Source: Linepithema humile
Lineage: Eukaryota; Arthropoda; Insecta; Hymenoptera; Formicidae
Length of the DNA stretch: 64,000 nt
Assembly: GCF_040581485.1 (NCBI RefSeq)
Contig: NC_090133.1
Coordinates: forward strand, 10,416,001-10,480,000
Direction of reading: 5' to 3'
How positions within the stretch are numbered: position 1 is the first letter of the stretch; the number at the start of each line of letters is the position of its first letter. The notes beneath the pieces were generated by a model. That model made no database searches. It was not told the DNA's origin and was given only the letters and a program-made list of their open reading frames with translations. The translations under genes and the position numbers were made by a program. Below, piece after piece: positions 20,887-32,521 of the stretch.

Positions 20887-21808
20887 AGTAGTATAGCTAG
20901 GCGGGTTCTAACCCAGGAGCAATGAGGGGGGTGCGGGGGAAAAGGGGAAGAGGGGGTATCGGATTATGCTGTGTCAGCACTTTTGGAGGGGAGGGGGGTA
21001 TCGGATTACGCTGTGTCAGCACTTTTGGAGGGGTATTGGATTACGCTGCGTCAGCACTTTTGGAGGGGTATCGGATTACGCTGTGTCAGCATTTCTGGAG
21101 GGGGGTATCGGATTACGCTGTGTCAGCACTTTTGGAGGGGTATTGGATTATGCTGCGTCAGCACTTTTGGAGAGGTATTGGATTACGCTGCGTCAGCATT
21201 TTTGGAGGGGGTATTGGATTACGCTACGTCAGCACTTTGGAGGGGGTATTGGATTACGCTGCGTCAGCACTTCTGGAGGGGGTATCAGATTACGCTGCGT
21301 CAGCATTTCTGGAGGGGGTATTGGATTACACTGCGTCAACACTTTTGGTGGGGTATTGGATTACGCTGCGTCAGCACTTTGGAGGGGTATTGGATTACGC
21401 TGCGTCAGCACTTTGGAGGGGTTATCGGATTACAGCTCTTTGAGGGGAGGAGGTATCAGCACATATTTTACAGATTACGTCATCACTTTTTAGAATTTGC
21501 AGGCGCCATTTTGTGCCGTCAGCACTTTCAGCACCATTTGCGTTGTTACAAGAATGATATTATCACTATTTTTAGCAGCAGTCACGTCAGCATTTTTTGA
21601 CGCCATTGTTGCCAGATTTCAATGTTTTAATCAGCACTTTTAATAGTGCCGTGTGCAAAAGCCCATAACAACAGGCAGCCACGTCAGCATTTTGGGCGCC
21701 ATTGTTACCAGATTTCAATGTTTTAATCAACATTGTCAGCATTTTTAATTAGTGTTATGTGCAAAAGCGGGTATAAAAAGCTCGTGAAAAATACAAATTA
21801 TCACAGTT
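20887..21808 (+). repeat. Left TIR of the Maverick with ~13 minisatellite units
   Basis: The first 65 bp are G-rich. Then about 13 units of 34-40 bp (ggggtattggattacgctgc followed by gtcagcacttttgga) fill 20955-21430. The rest is unique sequence. It is nearly identical to the inverted copy at 36952-37927. Confidence 0.92.
21771..21780 (+). promoter_or_regulatory. TATA box in the left TIR
   Basis: gTATAAAAAg lies about 45 bp upstream of the first ATG (21816). The same sequence occurs inverted at 36981-36990, upstream of the rightmost minus-strand gene, so each TIR could drive an inward transcript. Confidence 0.65.
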
Positions 21809-21815
21809 GTTCAAA

Positions 21816-24800
21816 ATGGAGATGGAGCGTGATCTCACCGTTCGAGCTGCAAACATTAAAACGTTAGGAGAGTTTCTCCCATGGGACTACAAGTGTGACG
21901 AGTACCTCAATATATTGAGGGAAAAATGTCGCAAGAAACAACACACCGGACTAATAAATTCTTTGGTGGCGCAAATAACACGTCTGGAGGGTGTAAGGAA
22001 CACCCTGCATGAACGATTCGTGCCCATCGGTGCTGGATATAGAGCAAAGAAAGGATTCACCTGGAAAGAAATCGAGACGGCCTTCAGAAACCGTATATTA
22101 ACCGGCGCAGTTATTAATTCGGACTATATCGAACCTTGTCAATTTTTGGAACAAATAAGAAGTACAATCATCGAGCGGATCTACAGCGTCATGGCATGGA
22201 ACATGGTAGTGTCAAGATTAACTTCATGTTCAACGGGGAATTTATCGCAGGTGACAAGACTGCTGTAAAGACCATCGCCACAAAAAACCGTGAGCTATTT
22301 CCCACATCTGATCTAAACGAGTGGTACACGAAGCATGTGGTTGACACCATCCTGACGTCTCTGGAGGAATTTCAAGAACGTGACAGCGGATGGGCGTTAT
22401 CACGTATCTTGGACCTCACCATCAACGTCAACAAGTTTAATCCTCTGCACGCGGGATGTCACATCAAGTTACCGCGAGAAATTATGCTCAAAAGGGCAGT
22501 GGTCAACGTGCAATCGACGGACAATGCATGTTTCGCGTGGGCAGTCATCGCCGCTTTACATCCAGCGGCAAAACACCCGGAAAGAACGATCGAATACCCA
22601 CACTATTCAACGGTACTGAATCTGTGTGGTATCGAGTTTCCCATGACGCTTCCGCAAATTTCAAAATTTGAAAAATTGAACATCATATCCGTAAACGTAT
22701 TCACAACCGAAGACCGTTCGATCATTCCTCTGCGTCTCACCGATGATAAAAAAGAGAAGCATATCAACCTGCTCTACGTGCCTGGAAACAACGAGGCACA
22801 CTTTGTATATATCAAGGATTTATCGCGGTTGGTCAGCTCGCAACTGAGCAAGGAAAAACGTAAAAAGTACATTTGTGATCGGTAAGTAAAAACACATTTA
22901 TAGAATAATTCAAATTTTATTCGCAGTATTAATTATACAAATTACTACAGGTGTCTACACTACTTTCGGACGAGCGAGAAATTGTCAGTCCACACCGTCA
23001 ACTGTGGGAAGATGAACAATTGTGCCGTCATTCTTCCCAACGAAGACAACAAGTGGCTGACGTTCCGCAACTACAACCGGAAGGAGCGGCTCCCGTTTGT
23101 AGTGTACGCCGATTTAGAATGCACGCTCGAGAAGGAGGGACAGGATCATACAACCTACGCTTACCAACATCACAAGGCGTTTAGCGTAGGATATTATGTA
23201 CGTTGTACATATAATAATTCATTATCTAGTTTTAAGTCTTATCGCGGTGAGGATTGCATAGCGTGGTTCGTCAACGAACTCCACGATTTGGCGCGCCGTG
23301 TGAAAGCAATCCTTACTACCATCGTTCCCATGGTGGATCTTACGCGGGAGGAATCGGAAAAATTTCATAGCGCTGTTATTTGCCACATGTGTGAAAAACC
23401 GTTTGCACCGGAAGATACGCGGGTGCGCGATCATTGCCATCTGACCGGGCGTTACCGAGGTCCCGCGCACTCGTCGTGCAATCTAAATTACAAAGACTCC
23501 CACGTTATCCCCGTAATATTTCACAATTTATCCGGTTACGACGCGCATTTCATTATTAAAGATGTGGCTAACGCCTTTGAAGGCAACATTGATTTACTGC
23601 CGCTGACAAAAGAGCGATACATTTCTTTTACAAAAAATGTTAAAGATACAGAGGATAAAAATTCCAAAATTTGCATCAAATTATGTTTTATAGATTTGTT
23701 TAGATTTCTCGGCACCAGTCTCGAAAAATTGGCATCTTATCTGACAATAGATGAATTAAAAATTTCACGTTCTGAATTTAGTTATTTATCTGCGGAAAAT
23801 TTCAATCTTCTTACGCGCAAAGGTGTGTTTCCCTACGAGTATGTCGACAGCGTCGACAAGCTCCGGGAGACTTGCCTACCTCCGCGCGAATCATTTTACA
23901 GTTCGTTGACTGGTGAAACGGTATCCGAGAGCGATTATGCGCACGCGACAAATGTTTGGCAAACTTTTTCGATTGAAACTTTAGGTCAATACAGTGATTT
24001 ATATTTAAAAACAGATGTTCTTTTGTTGGCGGATATTTTTCAAAATTTCCGAAACACGTGTATCAAAAGTTACGGTTTAGATTCTGCTCAGTATTACACA
24101 TTACCGGGATATACGTGGGACGCCATGTTGAAGTACACGGGCATCAAGTTTGAATTACTCACAGACATCGATATGGTCATGTTCGTTGAACGCGGTATAC
24201 GCGGCGGTCTTAGCCAATGCTCCAACAGATACGCTCGCGCAAATAATAAATACATGCCATCGTATGATCCATTGAAACCATCATCGTACCTCATATACTT
24301 TGATGTAAACAACTTGTACGGCTGGGCAATGTGTCAACCGTTACCCTATGCCGATTTTCAGTGGGTCGAAAATGTCGCAAGCTTTGATGTAATGTCCATA
24401 ACATCCGATTCGGCTACCGGTTATGTGTTGGAAGTCGACCTTGCGTATCCGATGAACCTTCACGACGCGCACACTGACTTACCTTTCTGCCCAACGCGTG
24501 ATAAGCCGCCCGGCAAGCGGGAGGTCAAGTTACTCGCTACGCTGTGCGACAAGCAGCGATACGTTATCCATTACCGTAACCTACAACAATGTATTCGACA
24601 CGGGTTGCAGGTTACAAAGATTCATCGAATATTGCAATTCGCGCAATCTCCATGGCTTCGAGGATATATCGAATTAAATACACAATTTTGGACACTCGCG
24701 AGCAATGAATTCGAGAAAAATTTATACAAATTGATGAACAACGCAGTTTTTGGCAAAACTATGGAGAATGTGCGAAATCATACGGATGTACGGCTCGTAC

Positions 24801-25515
24801 ACAGTGGGAGGGACGATACGGAGCGGAGGCTATGATCGCCAAACCAAATTTTCATAGCCGAAGCGTGTTCTCGGAGAATCTAATCGCCGTAGAATTGCGG
24901 AAACTCGAAGTGAAATTCGACAAGTCGATCTACGTGGGTATGTGTATCCTCGACATATCCAAAACCTGCTTGTACGAGTTTCACTACGAGTACATGGCGC
25001 CTTTATACCGCGACAATTGTAAAATTATGTACACCGACACAGACAGTCTGATATACATTCTACAATGCGAGAACGTATATCACGATATGAAACGCGATCT
25101 TTCAAAATTTGATACGAGCGATTACTCCGAGGACAACGTTTACGGTATACCACGTGCAAACAAGAAGATACCGGGTCTGATAAAGGATGAGAACAACGGT
25201 GCGATCATGATGGAATTTGTCGGATTGAGGGCGAAAATGTACGCGTTGAGAGTCACCAGCCAAAAAGACACCAAAAAGGTCAAAGGTGTAAAAAAGAGTG
25301 TAGTCGCCAGAACTATAACGTTCGACGATTACACTCGATGCCTCAACGATGATATCGAGCTGATGCGGCGTCAATCGTGTATCCGATCAAAGATGCACGA
25401 AGTGTACACCGTGTCAGAGTCGAAGCTCGCGCTCAGTCCGTACGATGATAATCGCTACATCGTATCCGGTTCCACTGATACTCTACCGTGGGGACATTAT
25501 AAAATACAATTGTAG
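21816..25515 (+). pseudogene. polB: Maverick B-family DNA polymerase with N-terminal extension, two frameshifts
   Basis: Exon 1 (21816-22881) encodes the N-terminal region and exon 2 (22951-25515) the polymerase; the intron borders are GTAAGT and CTACAG. The exonuclease motifs are visible: YADLECTLE (Exo I), HNLSGYDAHF (Exo II) and YLKTDVLLLAD (Exo III). So are polymerase motif A (YFDVNNLYGWAM), motif B (KLMNNAVFGKTMEN) and motif C (YTDTDS). A zinc-binding CXXC/HXXC cluster (MCEKPF...DHCHLTGRYRGPAHSSCN) lies between Exo I and Exo II. This is the protein-primed polymerase of Polintons. The frame changes at about 22190, in the N-terminal region, and at about 24800, just before the last third, so the copy cannot make a full enzyme unless the assembly is wrong there. 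Confidence 0.93.
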
Positions 25516-25685
25516 TATTAGTATTTATGTATAGTTTATTATGTTGTATATAGTTTATACATTATATTATTTATATTGTTTATACACTAGTGTTAATATT
25601 TATGTATAGTTTATATATTATTCAATAAATAACACCATTGCAGTACATGTATATAATTGTTTATTGTACAATAAATATATTTTTA

Positions 25686-26624
25686 TTACAATACATTGTT
25701 TTTATTTATCCAAGAGTTGTGCGAGGAATCGAATCCTAACCATTTTACAAACACCTCATCATCCTTTCGACGCAACACCTTCTCCACGAGATAAACATCG
25801 GGTTGAGCGGTCTTGAGCAATTCGTATTCGTACAATCCTCCGGAGATCGGAATTCCGTGAGAATCTTTAATCAGATATGTCACGGGATTGGTTCGTTGCA
25901 CCGCGACAATCTTAAATACCTCCGTAGACCAATTTGGCGTGTACTCTTTCTCGAATATAGTCTTGAATTTGCTGACGCGCACCGGATCGCCCACCTTAAA
26001 TTTTGCTGGCGCGGCAATCTTTATTCTATTGTACACCGTGGACAAAAGTCTCTTTGCAATCGCAGGAGTGACATCGATCGGTCGCATGCCAATAGTTCGA
26101 TGTTTACGATTATTGTATTCCAAGACTAATCGCGGTAAATCATCGATCCATCTATATGATCCATTGAGCGTAAAAACTTTCCACATCTCGTTTTTTAGCG
26201 TGCGGTTGAATCGTTCCACGACCGAGGCCTTCATAATTGAGTGTGTCGAGTAATGATTGATGTCATGTTTCTCGACAAGTTTCCGAAAATCTCCGTTGTA
26301 AAATTCTTTTCCTCGGTCGGTTTACAAATTTTTCGGAGTTCTTTTGAAATCTCGAAATATCGTGGAAAACGCCTCTGTCGCTTCGATTCCACCTTTGGTC
26401 TTTAGCGGGATGGCCCATGCGTGTTTACCCAACACATCGATGACAGTTAGAATGTACTTGTAGCCGCTGTTAAATCGCGAGTACGGTCTCATCTCGACTA
26501 CGTCAGCTTGCCACAAGTCATCGTATCCTTTTACAACAACAGATCTACGTTTAAAGTTTCTTCTCGCTGGTGCGTGGAGTTCATTCACAAGCACCCTTTT
26601 CTCCAAACTAATATTATTTTTCAT
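25686..26624 (-). pseudogene. int: Maverick integrase with chromodomain, one in-frame stop
   Basis: The frame runs 26624 to 25686 with a single TAA at about 26322. It has a retroviral-type DDE core: WQADVVEM (first Asp), TDRGKEFYN directly after the stop (second Asp) and SVVERFNRTLKNEMW (Glu). After the core there is a basic SH3-like stretch. The C-terminus YLVEKVLRRKDDEVFVKWLGF...SWI is a chromodomain, which in related integrases directs insertion by reading histone marks. The stop splits the catalytic core. It is convergent with the polymerase gene and 170 bp from it. Confidence 0.92.
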
Positions 26625-27202
26625 TTTGATTCTTTCAGTTCGTTTTTTATTATTTCATGAAGATGCATAATATTATTTTTTAAAACACTATGAAGATCTT
26701 TAATCTCTTGATTAATCATTTGCTTCATCTGATTCATCAATTCCACATTATCCGCAGCAATTTTTCTGTTGGTTTTGGATATATTCTCATTGATGTAAGC
26801 CCGCAGATCTGTAATTTGCTTTTGCAACGTTTCAAATTTTGTGTGAATGTAAACGTTGCTATCCTTCCTCCAGTTCTGTACAGTAATCTCCAAATTTTGA
26901 AGTTTCAAAAGCACTTCCCGTTTGGAATTTTCACAAAGTAAACGATTTCTATTTATACGATTGTCCATGTCGTTACTAATAGTCTTGAAGCGATGATCCA
27001 ATTGTTGCTTGTTCACAGCATCGCTATCGGCTTCGGGGCTGGCGAGACGTCTAATTTTACGTGACTTGGCGTTGAAAACTTCGCCATCCACGCAGAGACA
27101 ATTTTCACGTACGTAATTTCTAAAGACTCCACCGCTCCACCGAGCTTCTCCTCTCTTTGCGTCGTTTTTTACAAGCTGTATTCCAAACTTGTTGATAGAC
27201 AT
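26621..27202 (-). CDS. Maverick coiled-coil protein, possibly fibre-like
   Basis: I start it at the MSINKFGIQL methionine, since the preceding six codons are less like related proteins. Residues 1-40 are basic. A segment with NAKSRKIRRLASPEADSDAV resembles the linker seen in tail-fibre-like proteins (NAKxxRIxxL...DAVNKxxL). Residues 75-195 form a long amphipathic coiled coil with no proline. It overlaps the start of the integrase gene by a few bases. The role is unproven; an attachment fibre or scaffold is an inference from the coil and the DAVNKQQL motif. The frame is intact. Confidence 0.7.
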   Translation of the reverse strand: MSINKFGIQLVKNDAKRGEARWSGGVFRNYVRENCLCVDGEVFNAKSRKIRRLASPEADSDAVNKQQLDHRFKTISNDMDNRINRNRLLCENSKREVLLKLQNLEITVQNWRKDSNVYIHTKFETLQKQITDLRAYINENISKTNRKIAADNVELMNQMKQMINQEIKDLHSVLKNNIMHLHEIIKNELKESK

Positions 27203-27250
27203 TCCTGCAGCATTGCACAAGCGATACTGACATTAGTTGAAAGGTGGTGC

Positions 27251-28357
27251 TCAATTTATAATCAGACCCGCTTCACGCAGTTCCTTGATTATTGATAGAA
27301 ACTCGTTGTCGTGAGCGTTGTTTCCCTGATGGGAGGTGTCTAATAATCGAAGACGATCGACCAATTCATTCGGATCATCCCAGTGCACATAATCGACCGC
27401 TTTGTTGGTCACGGTCATGGTCTGCGGTGTAACGTTTCGTATCGTGCTACACTCGGGTAATGCGATATTGTGACGAGTCATCACACCTTCTCCTCTCTTG
27501 TTGAGACACATTAGAGGTGCAATGATATTTTTATACTTGTATCCTTTATTTCCCAAAACCGGTAAAAGCATGTTATGACCGCGTCTGTGAGCATTGGTCG
27601 CCAAAAGTATACTCCTGTATTTTTGTTTGTCATCCTTCGTATATATCGCATCGTCGGGAATTCTTTTAAATATTAATTCAAACAGACCGGGCGTACCCGT
27701 GTATATCACACTGTCCACAATTATGTTATCATTTTTATCGATGTCAAAGCGCTTGTCCTCAAGCTGTGTACCCTCATTGTTAAAGTACACTCCGTAAACT
27801 TGATCCGTCTTCTTATTACCGCTCAAGAGCGCTCCGATGTACTCTTGCCCCAGCGGACCTAGTTGATCGTACAACGCTTCTCGGCCATCGGACGTTTGCA
27901 TCGTCCGTCTCACAGATGTTACGAAAGATGGGTTCGTTGTTTCGAACACGCTTTCAGTCGATAAATTTGTTGGTGATTCAAATGTCAATTTTCGCGGTTA
28001 GAGCGGAGTCGAGGTCCGTATTGGTGATGAAATACTCGATCGCATCCGCTTGCTCTTTTTCTCGCTGCTCAACTGCTTCCGTTTGTCGTTGTAGTTCAAT
28101 TCATCCATAACCTCAATATCGAAATTTGGTGTAACCGTTGCATCCGTGATAACCGAATCATCGTCACCGCCAATGTTCTCAGCGATTTGTTTTAACGGTT
28201 CGACGATTGGTTTAAAATGCTTCTCCAAATCCGCCTCCTCCACCATCCTTTCAGTCTTCAACGCCCGATGCTTCTTGCGGATCGATTCGCTCGTACGAGC
28301 AATCTCCTTCGCTAACCTTTCCCGCTTCTCGATATCTTTCGTGTCGAACATCATCAT
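27251..28357 (-). pseudogene. Conserved Maverick protein of unknown function, one in-frame stop
   Basis: The N-terminal part (28357-28001) is a charged coiled coil (DTKDIEKRERLAKEIARTSESIRKK begins it). After an in-frame TAA at 27998-28000 the same frame continues to 27251 with a globular region of about 245 residues containing YDQLGPLGQEYIGALLSG and DKRFDIDKNDNIIV. This two-part layout occurs in insect Polintons, where the protein has no assigned biochemical role (I recall a domain-of-unknown-function label but cannot check it). It lies in a minus-strand cluster with the ATPase 17 bp upstream. Confidence 0.8.
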
Positions 28358-28374
28358 CGACGTTTCGAGAACAA

Positions 28375-29076
28375 CTAACCACTCTGTGGTACCGCGAACT
28401 CGTTAAAACCACGTCTGTATCGTCCATCACCAAGCGCACTATCCTTGTCTATCACAAGGAAGCCGTACTTGTGTTGCCAACATGCGCGACACAATGTACC
28501 AAAATCTTCATACGTCATGTCCGTATTTACATGCTCGTTGTAGATATGTTTAAGGTTGGTACCATCCTGCTTGAATAAGATCAACAGATTTGCGTTGTCG
28601 CGTACAAGATGTTTAGGTATCTTCGCGTACGTTTGACACAGATAGAAGCAATCGACTTTGGAATGACGACCCATTGCAAAGTATTCCCGTATCGCATCCT
28701 GCTTATCGCAGGCTATGTCATCAAAGATAAATATAGAATTTGATAGCGCCTCGCTCGAAGGTATCACAGTACAATTATCCGAGAATGTAAAGTAACCGAT
28801 ATCATCAATCAATCCAAACAATCTTTCGAGATACTGATATTTCGGCTGCTGTAATGATTTTGAGTACACGTACACGTTTTCAAAGCACACACCGTGCGGA
28901 CTTTCCAACAGACTCAACATTACGTTTGTTTTACCGCAATTCGAGGGGCCGCAAATGATACCGCGTATCGTGTTTGGTAGCATTTGACCGTGTCTGGATG
29001 CACAAGCCCCTCCCACCCGCATCTTATCGTCCATGTTTTTTACACGAATCGTGTACGGTTGTCGAACAAACTTCAT
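28375..29076 (-). CDS. Maverick DNA-packaging ATPase (A32/FtsK-HerA type)
   Basis: A 233-codon intact frame. Walker A is GPSNCGKTN at about residues 43-51 and Walker B is IFIFDDIA at about 115-122. A following YLCQTYAKIPKHLVRDNAN stretch is the sensor/arginine-finger region seen in A32-like ATPases. In Polintons and related viruses this enzyme pumps DNA into the capsid. It is divergently oriented from the small frame and protease gene at 29151, so 29077-29150 is a likely bidirectional promoter region. Confidence 0.92.
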   Translation of the reverse strand: MKFVRQPYTIRVKNMDDKMRVGGACASRHGQMLPNTIRGIICGPSNCGKTNVMLSLLESPHGVCFENVYVYSKSLQQPKYQYLERLFGLIDDIGYFTFSDNCTVIPSSEALSNSIFIFDDIACDKQDAIREYFAMGRHSKVDCFYLCQTYAKIPKHLVRDNANLLILFKQDGTNLKHIYNEHVNTDMTYEDFGTLCRACWQHKYGFLVIDKDSALGDGRYRRGFNEFAVPQSG

Positions 29077-29150
29077 TTTTACTGGTTGACGTTCGACGGA
29101 TACCAGCTATTTATAGGTGCGCGCGACTCGAACATTCTTCAGTTGGAAAA

Positions 29151-29399
29151 ATGTTTTTCGTACTGGCGGACGATATTTTACTTTTGACGGTCGAGGAGTT
29201 GCGATTTATACCGAAAGTGATTCTTCTGCTAGAATTTGGTCGGTACGTGGAGCAACTGTGGCAGAAACTTCCTGAACATTTAACGGAGGATCCGGAAGTG
29301 CAAGGTTATCGTCGGTGTCTCAAGCATTACAATCAACAAGGTGATCATATCGACGGACCCGCACCGTATGTTAAAGATTGCGCTTTATGCAATTCATGA
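29151..29399 (+). CDS. Small conserved Maverick protein, 82 aa
   Basis: It starts MFFVLADDILLLT and ends with CALCNS. It is leucine-rich and acidic with a predicted helical body. Its stop overlaps the ATG of the next gene in an ATGA junction (29396-29399), so the two are translationally linked or lie on one message. The role is unknown. It is intact. Confidence 0.65.
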   Translation: MFFVLADDILLLTVEELRFIPKVILLLEFGRYVEQLWQKLPEHLTEDPEVQGYRRCLKHYNQQGDHIDGPAPYVKDCALCNS

Positions 29400-30391
29400 A
29401 TCGCGTGATAAACACGCTTTCGTTCGAACTACACATACCCGGGTATCAATTTTGCGGTCCGGGAACTCATCTGTGGAAGCGGCTTGAGCGAGGGGATCGA
29501 GGAATCAATCCGCTGGACGCGGCGTGCCGCGATCACGACATTGCGTACTCACGTAGCGACAAACTAGCGGATCGACACGTCGCCGATCACGTTCTCGCCG
29601 GTAGAGCGTGGAAACGTATCATCGCTAAGAACTCGACTCTCGGAGAAAGAACTGCTGCTACTGCTGTTTGGGCGGCGATGAAAGCAAAGACGAAATCGAG
29701 TATGGGAATGGCGAAGCGAAAAATAAAGAAAAAAGTGAAAAAGCGACTGCTCCCGGTAGCGAAACGTGGTGGTATCTTACCATTGTTACCGCTTCTTGGA
29801 GTTATCGGTTCGCTGGCCGGTGGAGCGGCAGGTGTCGCAAAGGCGGTGAATGGCGCCAAAGCTGCGCAGCGACAACTCGAAGAAACGCAACGTCATAATC
29901 GCGCTATGGAAGGACGCGGACTTTATCTCACTCCATACAAACAAGGCAAAGGAGTCTCACAGAAGAAAAAAAAAAACGTCAAAAAGAAGATAAAAATGCC
30001 CGCGGGTGCCACCACCAATTTACAGTTGATGCAAATGGTGATACGTATGCGAATACCGTATTTCCGAGGCGTCTACATGCGTAACGCTTTACCGCACAAG
30101 ATACATCGAAACGAGAGTGGTATCGTAAATTTGGATGATGCCGATGGACCGGGCACGCATTGGGTGGCGTACGCCAAGAGAGGTGATCGCGCCATGTACT
30201 TTGACAGTTTTGGTAATTTGCAACCACCGAAGGAAATTGTACGCTATCTCGGCACCGATACAACGATAACATACAATCGCACGGCCTATCAGACGTACAA
30301 TCAAACAATCTGCGGACAATTGTGCCTATTATTCCTTCGAGAAATAGATTTAAGAATTAACCCATCGTTGATCGACGTCAGTCGTCACTAG
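29387..30391 (+). CDS. Maverick polyprotein: PLA2-like, membrane/minor capsid, adenain-type protease
   Basis: An intact frame of about 335 codons. Residues 10-60 hold a phospholipase A2-like core: YQFCGPGT (calcium loop) and DAACRDHDIAYS (His-Asp dyad), as in parvovirus VP1. A basic stretch KRKIKKKVKKR is followed by a hydrophobic segment LLPLLGVIGSLAGGAAGV, comparable to adenovirus minor capsid protein VI. The last 120 residues have the cysteine protease features GTHWVAY (His), YFDSFG (Asp) and ICGQLCLLFL (Cys). The ATG could be 29387 or 29396. The combination suggests a capsid component that breaches membranes and a maturation protease. The fusion has the order seen in other insect Mavericks as I recall them. 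Confidence 0.85.
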   Translation: MQFMNRVINTLSFELHIPGYQFCGPGTHLWKRLERGDRGINPLDAACRDHDIAYSRSDKLADRHVADHVLAGRAWKRIIAKNSTLGERTAATAVWAAMKAKTKSSMGMAKRKIKKKVKKRLLPVAKRGGILPLLPLLGVIGSLAGGAAGVAKAVNGAKAAQRQLEETQRHNRAMEGRGLYLTPYKQGKGVSQKKKKNVKKKIKMPAGATTNLQLMQMVIRMRIPYFRGVYMRNALPHKIHRNESGIVNLDDADGPGTHWVAYAKRGDRAMYFDSFGNLQPPKEIVRYLGTDTTITYNRTAYQTYNQTICGQLCLLFLREIDLRINPSLIDVSRH

Positions 30392-30395
30392 AATC

Positions 30396-31127
30396 ATGTC
30401 GCTGACACTCACATTTAGCGGCAAGAGCAGCCTCCTCATTGTGGACTATTTTCCACCGATAGATTTGAGCGATGGAGAATACGAACTCGGCTTAATCACA
30501 TTGGAGACCTACAACACGATACCCAACGTGACGTTGACAAACAACAAATTTTACTTTGACGACAATGATGAGGAAATTACAATTCCTGAAGGATCGTACG
30601 AAATGGACGCCATCGATGCATATCTGAAACGTGCAATTTTACAAAAACGAGAAAAAAGTGATAATGATGATGATTATCCATTGTCACTTCGTCCCAATGT
30701 TAATACTATGAAGAGTGAAATCAAGTGCGCTTTTCGGATAAATTTCTCTAAACCAAATACCATCGGACCATTGTTGGGATTTTCGACAGCTCGTATACTG
30801 GAACCGAGAAGAAGGTACGAATCAGACTCCTCGGTAAACATTATCAACGTAAACATTATAAGAGTAGAATGCAGCATTACCGCGGGTGCGTACGCCAACG
30901 ACAAGTCTGTGCACACGATACACGAATTTTCACCGAACGTGCCCCCGGGATATAAAGTCTCGGAAACGCCAGCATAAATCATTTACCTTCCGGTCATCGC
31001 AAGGAGCGTTACTGATATTACACTACGTGTGGTGGATCAAGAAGGACGATTGATTGACTTTCGCGGAGAGGAAATTACCATCAGACTGCACTTGCGACGA
31101 CGTGGTGCGAGGAAATGCTCGTGTTGA
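30396..31127 (+). pseudogene. Maverick minor capsid (penton-like) protein, one in-frame stop
   Basis: It starts 4 bp after the protease stop. The first 193 codons form a beta-rich protein containing GEYELGLITLETYNTIPN and VHTIHEFSPNVPPGYKVSE. A TAA at 30975-30977 interrupts the frame, which then continues open for 49 codons to 31125-31127 with further beta-strand-like sequence (DQEGRLIDFRGEEI). Its position between protease and major capsid gene fits the single-jelly-roll penton of Polintons. Confidence 0.8.
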
Positions 31128-31252
31128 ACGAGAGAGAACAGCGAGTGATTGAGAAAACAACGAAAATTGAGAAAAAATCACCAATCAAGAAGCTGAATAC
31201 ATCGAGTATAAACTTTTTAAAATCATTGGGATTTGCTGTGAGAAACGCTTAA
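31115..31252 (+). CDS. Tiny Maverick ORF, 45 aa
   Basis: ATG at 31115, overlapping the end of the penton-like frame by 13 bp, and a stop 4 bp before the capsid ATG. The peptide is basic and ends in FLKSLGFAVRNA. Its tight packing between two capsid genes and intact frame suggest it is real. The role is unknown. Confidence 0.5.
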   Translation: MLVLNEREQRVIEKTTKIEKKSPIKKLNTSSINFLKSLGFAVRNA

Positions 31253-31256
31253 AGAG

Positions 31257-32463
31257 ATGGATATACTCAACATTGCTGACGAGCCTGTTTTTGACGAACG
31301 CATCGTGAAATATGAGATGCACACGTACAATCCGTACGCTAACACGACGTTGGGATACAGCGATGAGATACGAATACCTATACAGCAACAGGATTTGTAC
31401 ACGTTGCCGTGTGAGAGTTTTCTTTACATTGAAGGAAAACTCGTTACGAATTTTACTGATGAGGCTAGAGATAACGTGTGTATAATGGGAAATAATTGTG
31501 TCGCGTTCATGTTTGATGAAATGCGATGCTCACGAGCTCGATGGAGTTGAAATTGATCGTAACAGAAACGTTGGAATAACGAGCACGATCAAAAACTATA
31601 TATCGCTGACGACGGAGAAGAGCAAGACGCTGAAATACGCATCGTGGAATCCGAATGGATATCCGTTGATCGATGGATACTTTAATTTTTGCATTCCACT
31701 CAATACTTTTTTGGGATTCTGCGAGGGTTACAAGCGGATTGTAATCAACGCGCGTCACGAACTTGTATTGATACGCTCGCGCAACGATAACAATTGTCTA
31801 ATCGCACGAGTTGGTACGAATCCAATAATTGAACTACTCAAGATACAGTGGCGAATGCCACACGTAGTTCTGAGCGAAGTCAACAAGCTGTCTCTTCTTC
31901 GAACTTTGGAAAGCGGAAGATATTTGAGTATGTGTTTTCGTTCGTGGGATCTGTATGAATTTCCCATGTTGCAAAACACAACCAAGCATTCCTGGGCAGT
32001 CAAAGCCGCGACACAATTGGAAAAACCGCGATATGTAATCTTTGCTCTCCAAACCGGTCGAAAAAATGTGCTCTCTGAAAACACTGCTCAATTTGATGTT
32101 TGTAAACTCACCAATGTGAGACTGCATCTGAATTCAGATTTTTATCCGTACGATGACATAAACTTGGATTTCGACAGGAATCGATACGCTATACTGTACA
32201 ACATGTATGCGCGTTTCCGCAAAGCTTATTACGGATTCGATAATACGTATTTGGATATCGATGAATTCTTGAAAGCCGGTCCGTTCATAGTCATAGATTG
32301 TTTGCGACAAAACGACTCTGTCAAGAGCGCCACCGTTGACGTGCGAATAGAATTTGATTGTAAAGAAAATATACCGGTCAACACCACCGCCTATTGTCTC
32401 ATTATACACGATCGGATGGTTGAATATAATTCGTTAAATAACGTTGTGCGCAGACTCGTATAA
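31257..32463 (+). pseudogene. Maverick major capsid protein (double jelly-roll type), one frameshift
   Basis: It starts MDILNIADEPVFDERIV. The frame shifts at about 31525 (after FDEMR) and continues to 32463. The combined length, about 400 residues, and the beta-rich content with motifs such as FNFCIPL, LLKIQWRMPHV and YLDIDEFLKAGPF fit the double jelly-roll capsid of Polintons. The order after the penton-like gene also fits. The frameshift makes this copy nonfunctional unless the assembly is wrong. Confidence 0.85.
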
Positions 32464-32521
32464 AAAGTTATAAATTTGTCGTGTGCGAATGGGAACGTTA
32501 GTTTTCCGATGATTGACAACG

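Noticed and set aside
20922..21600. Long frames across the Maverick TIR minisatellite (also 37161-37892)
   Set aside because: All frames encode the same short repeat and mirror each other in the two TIRs. They are simple-sequence artefacts.
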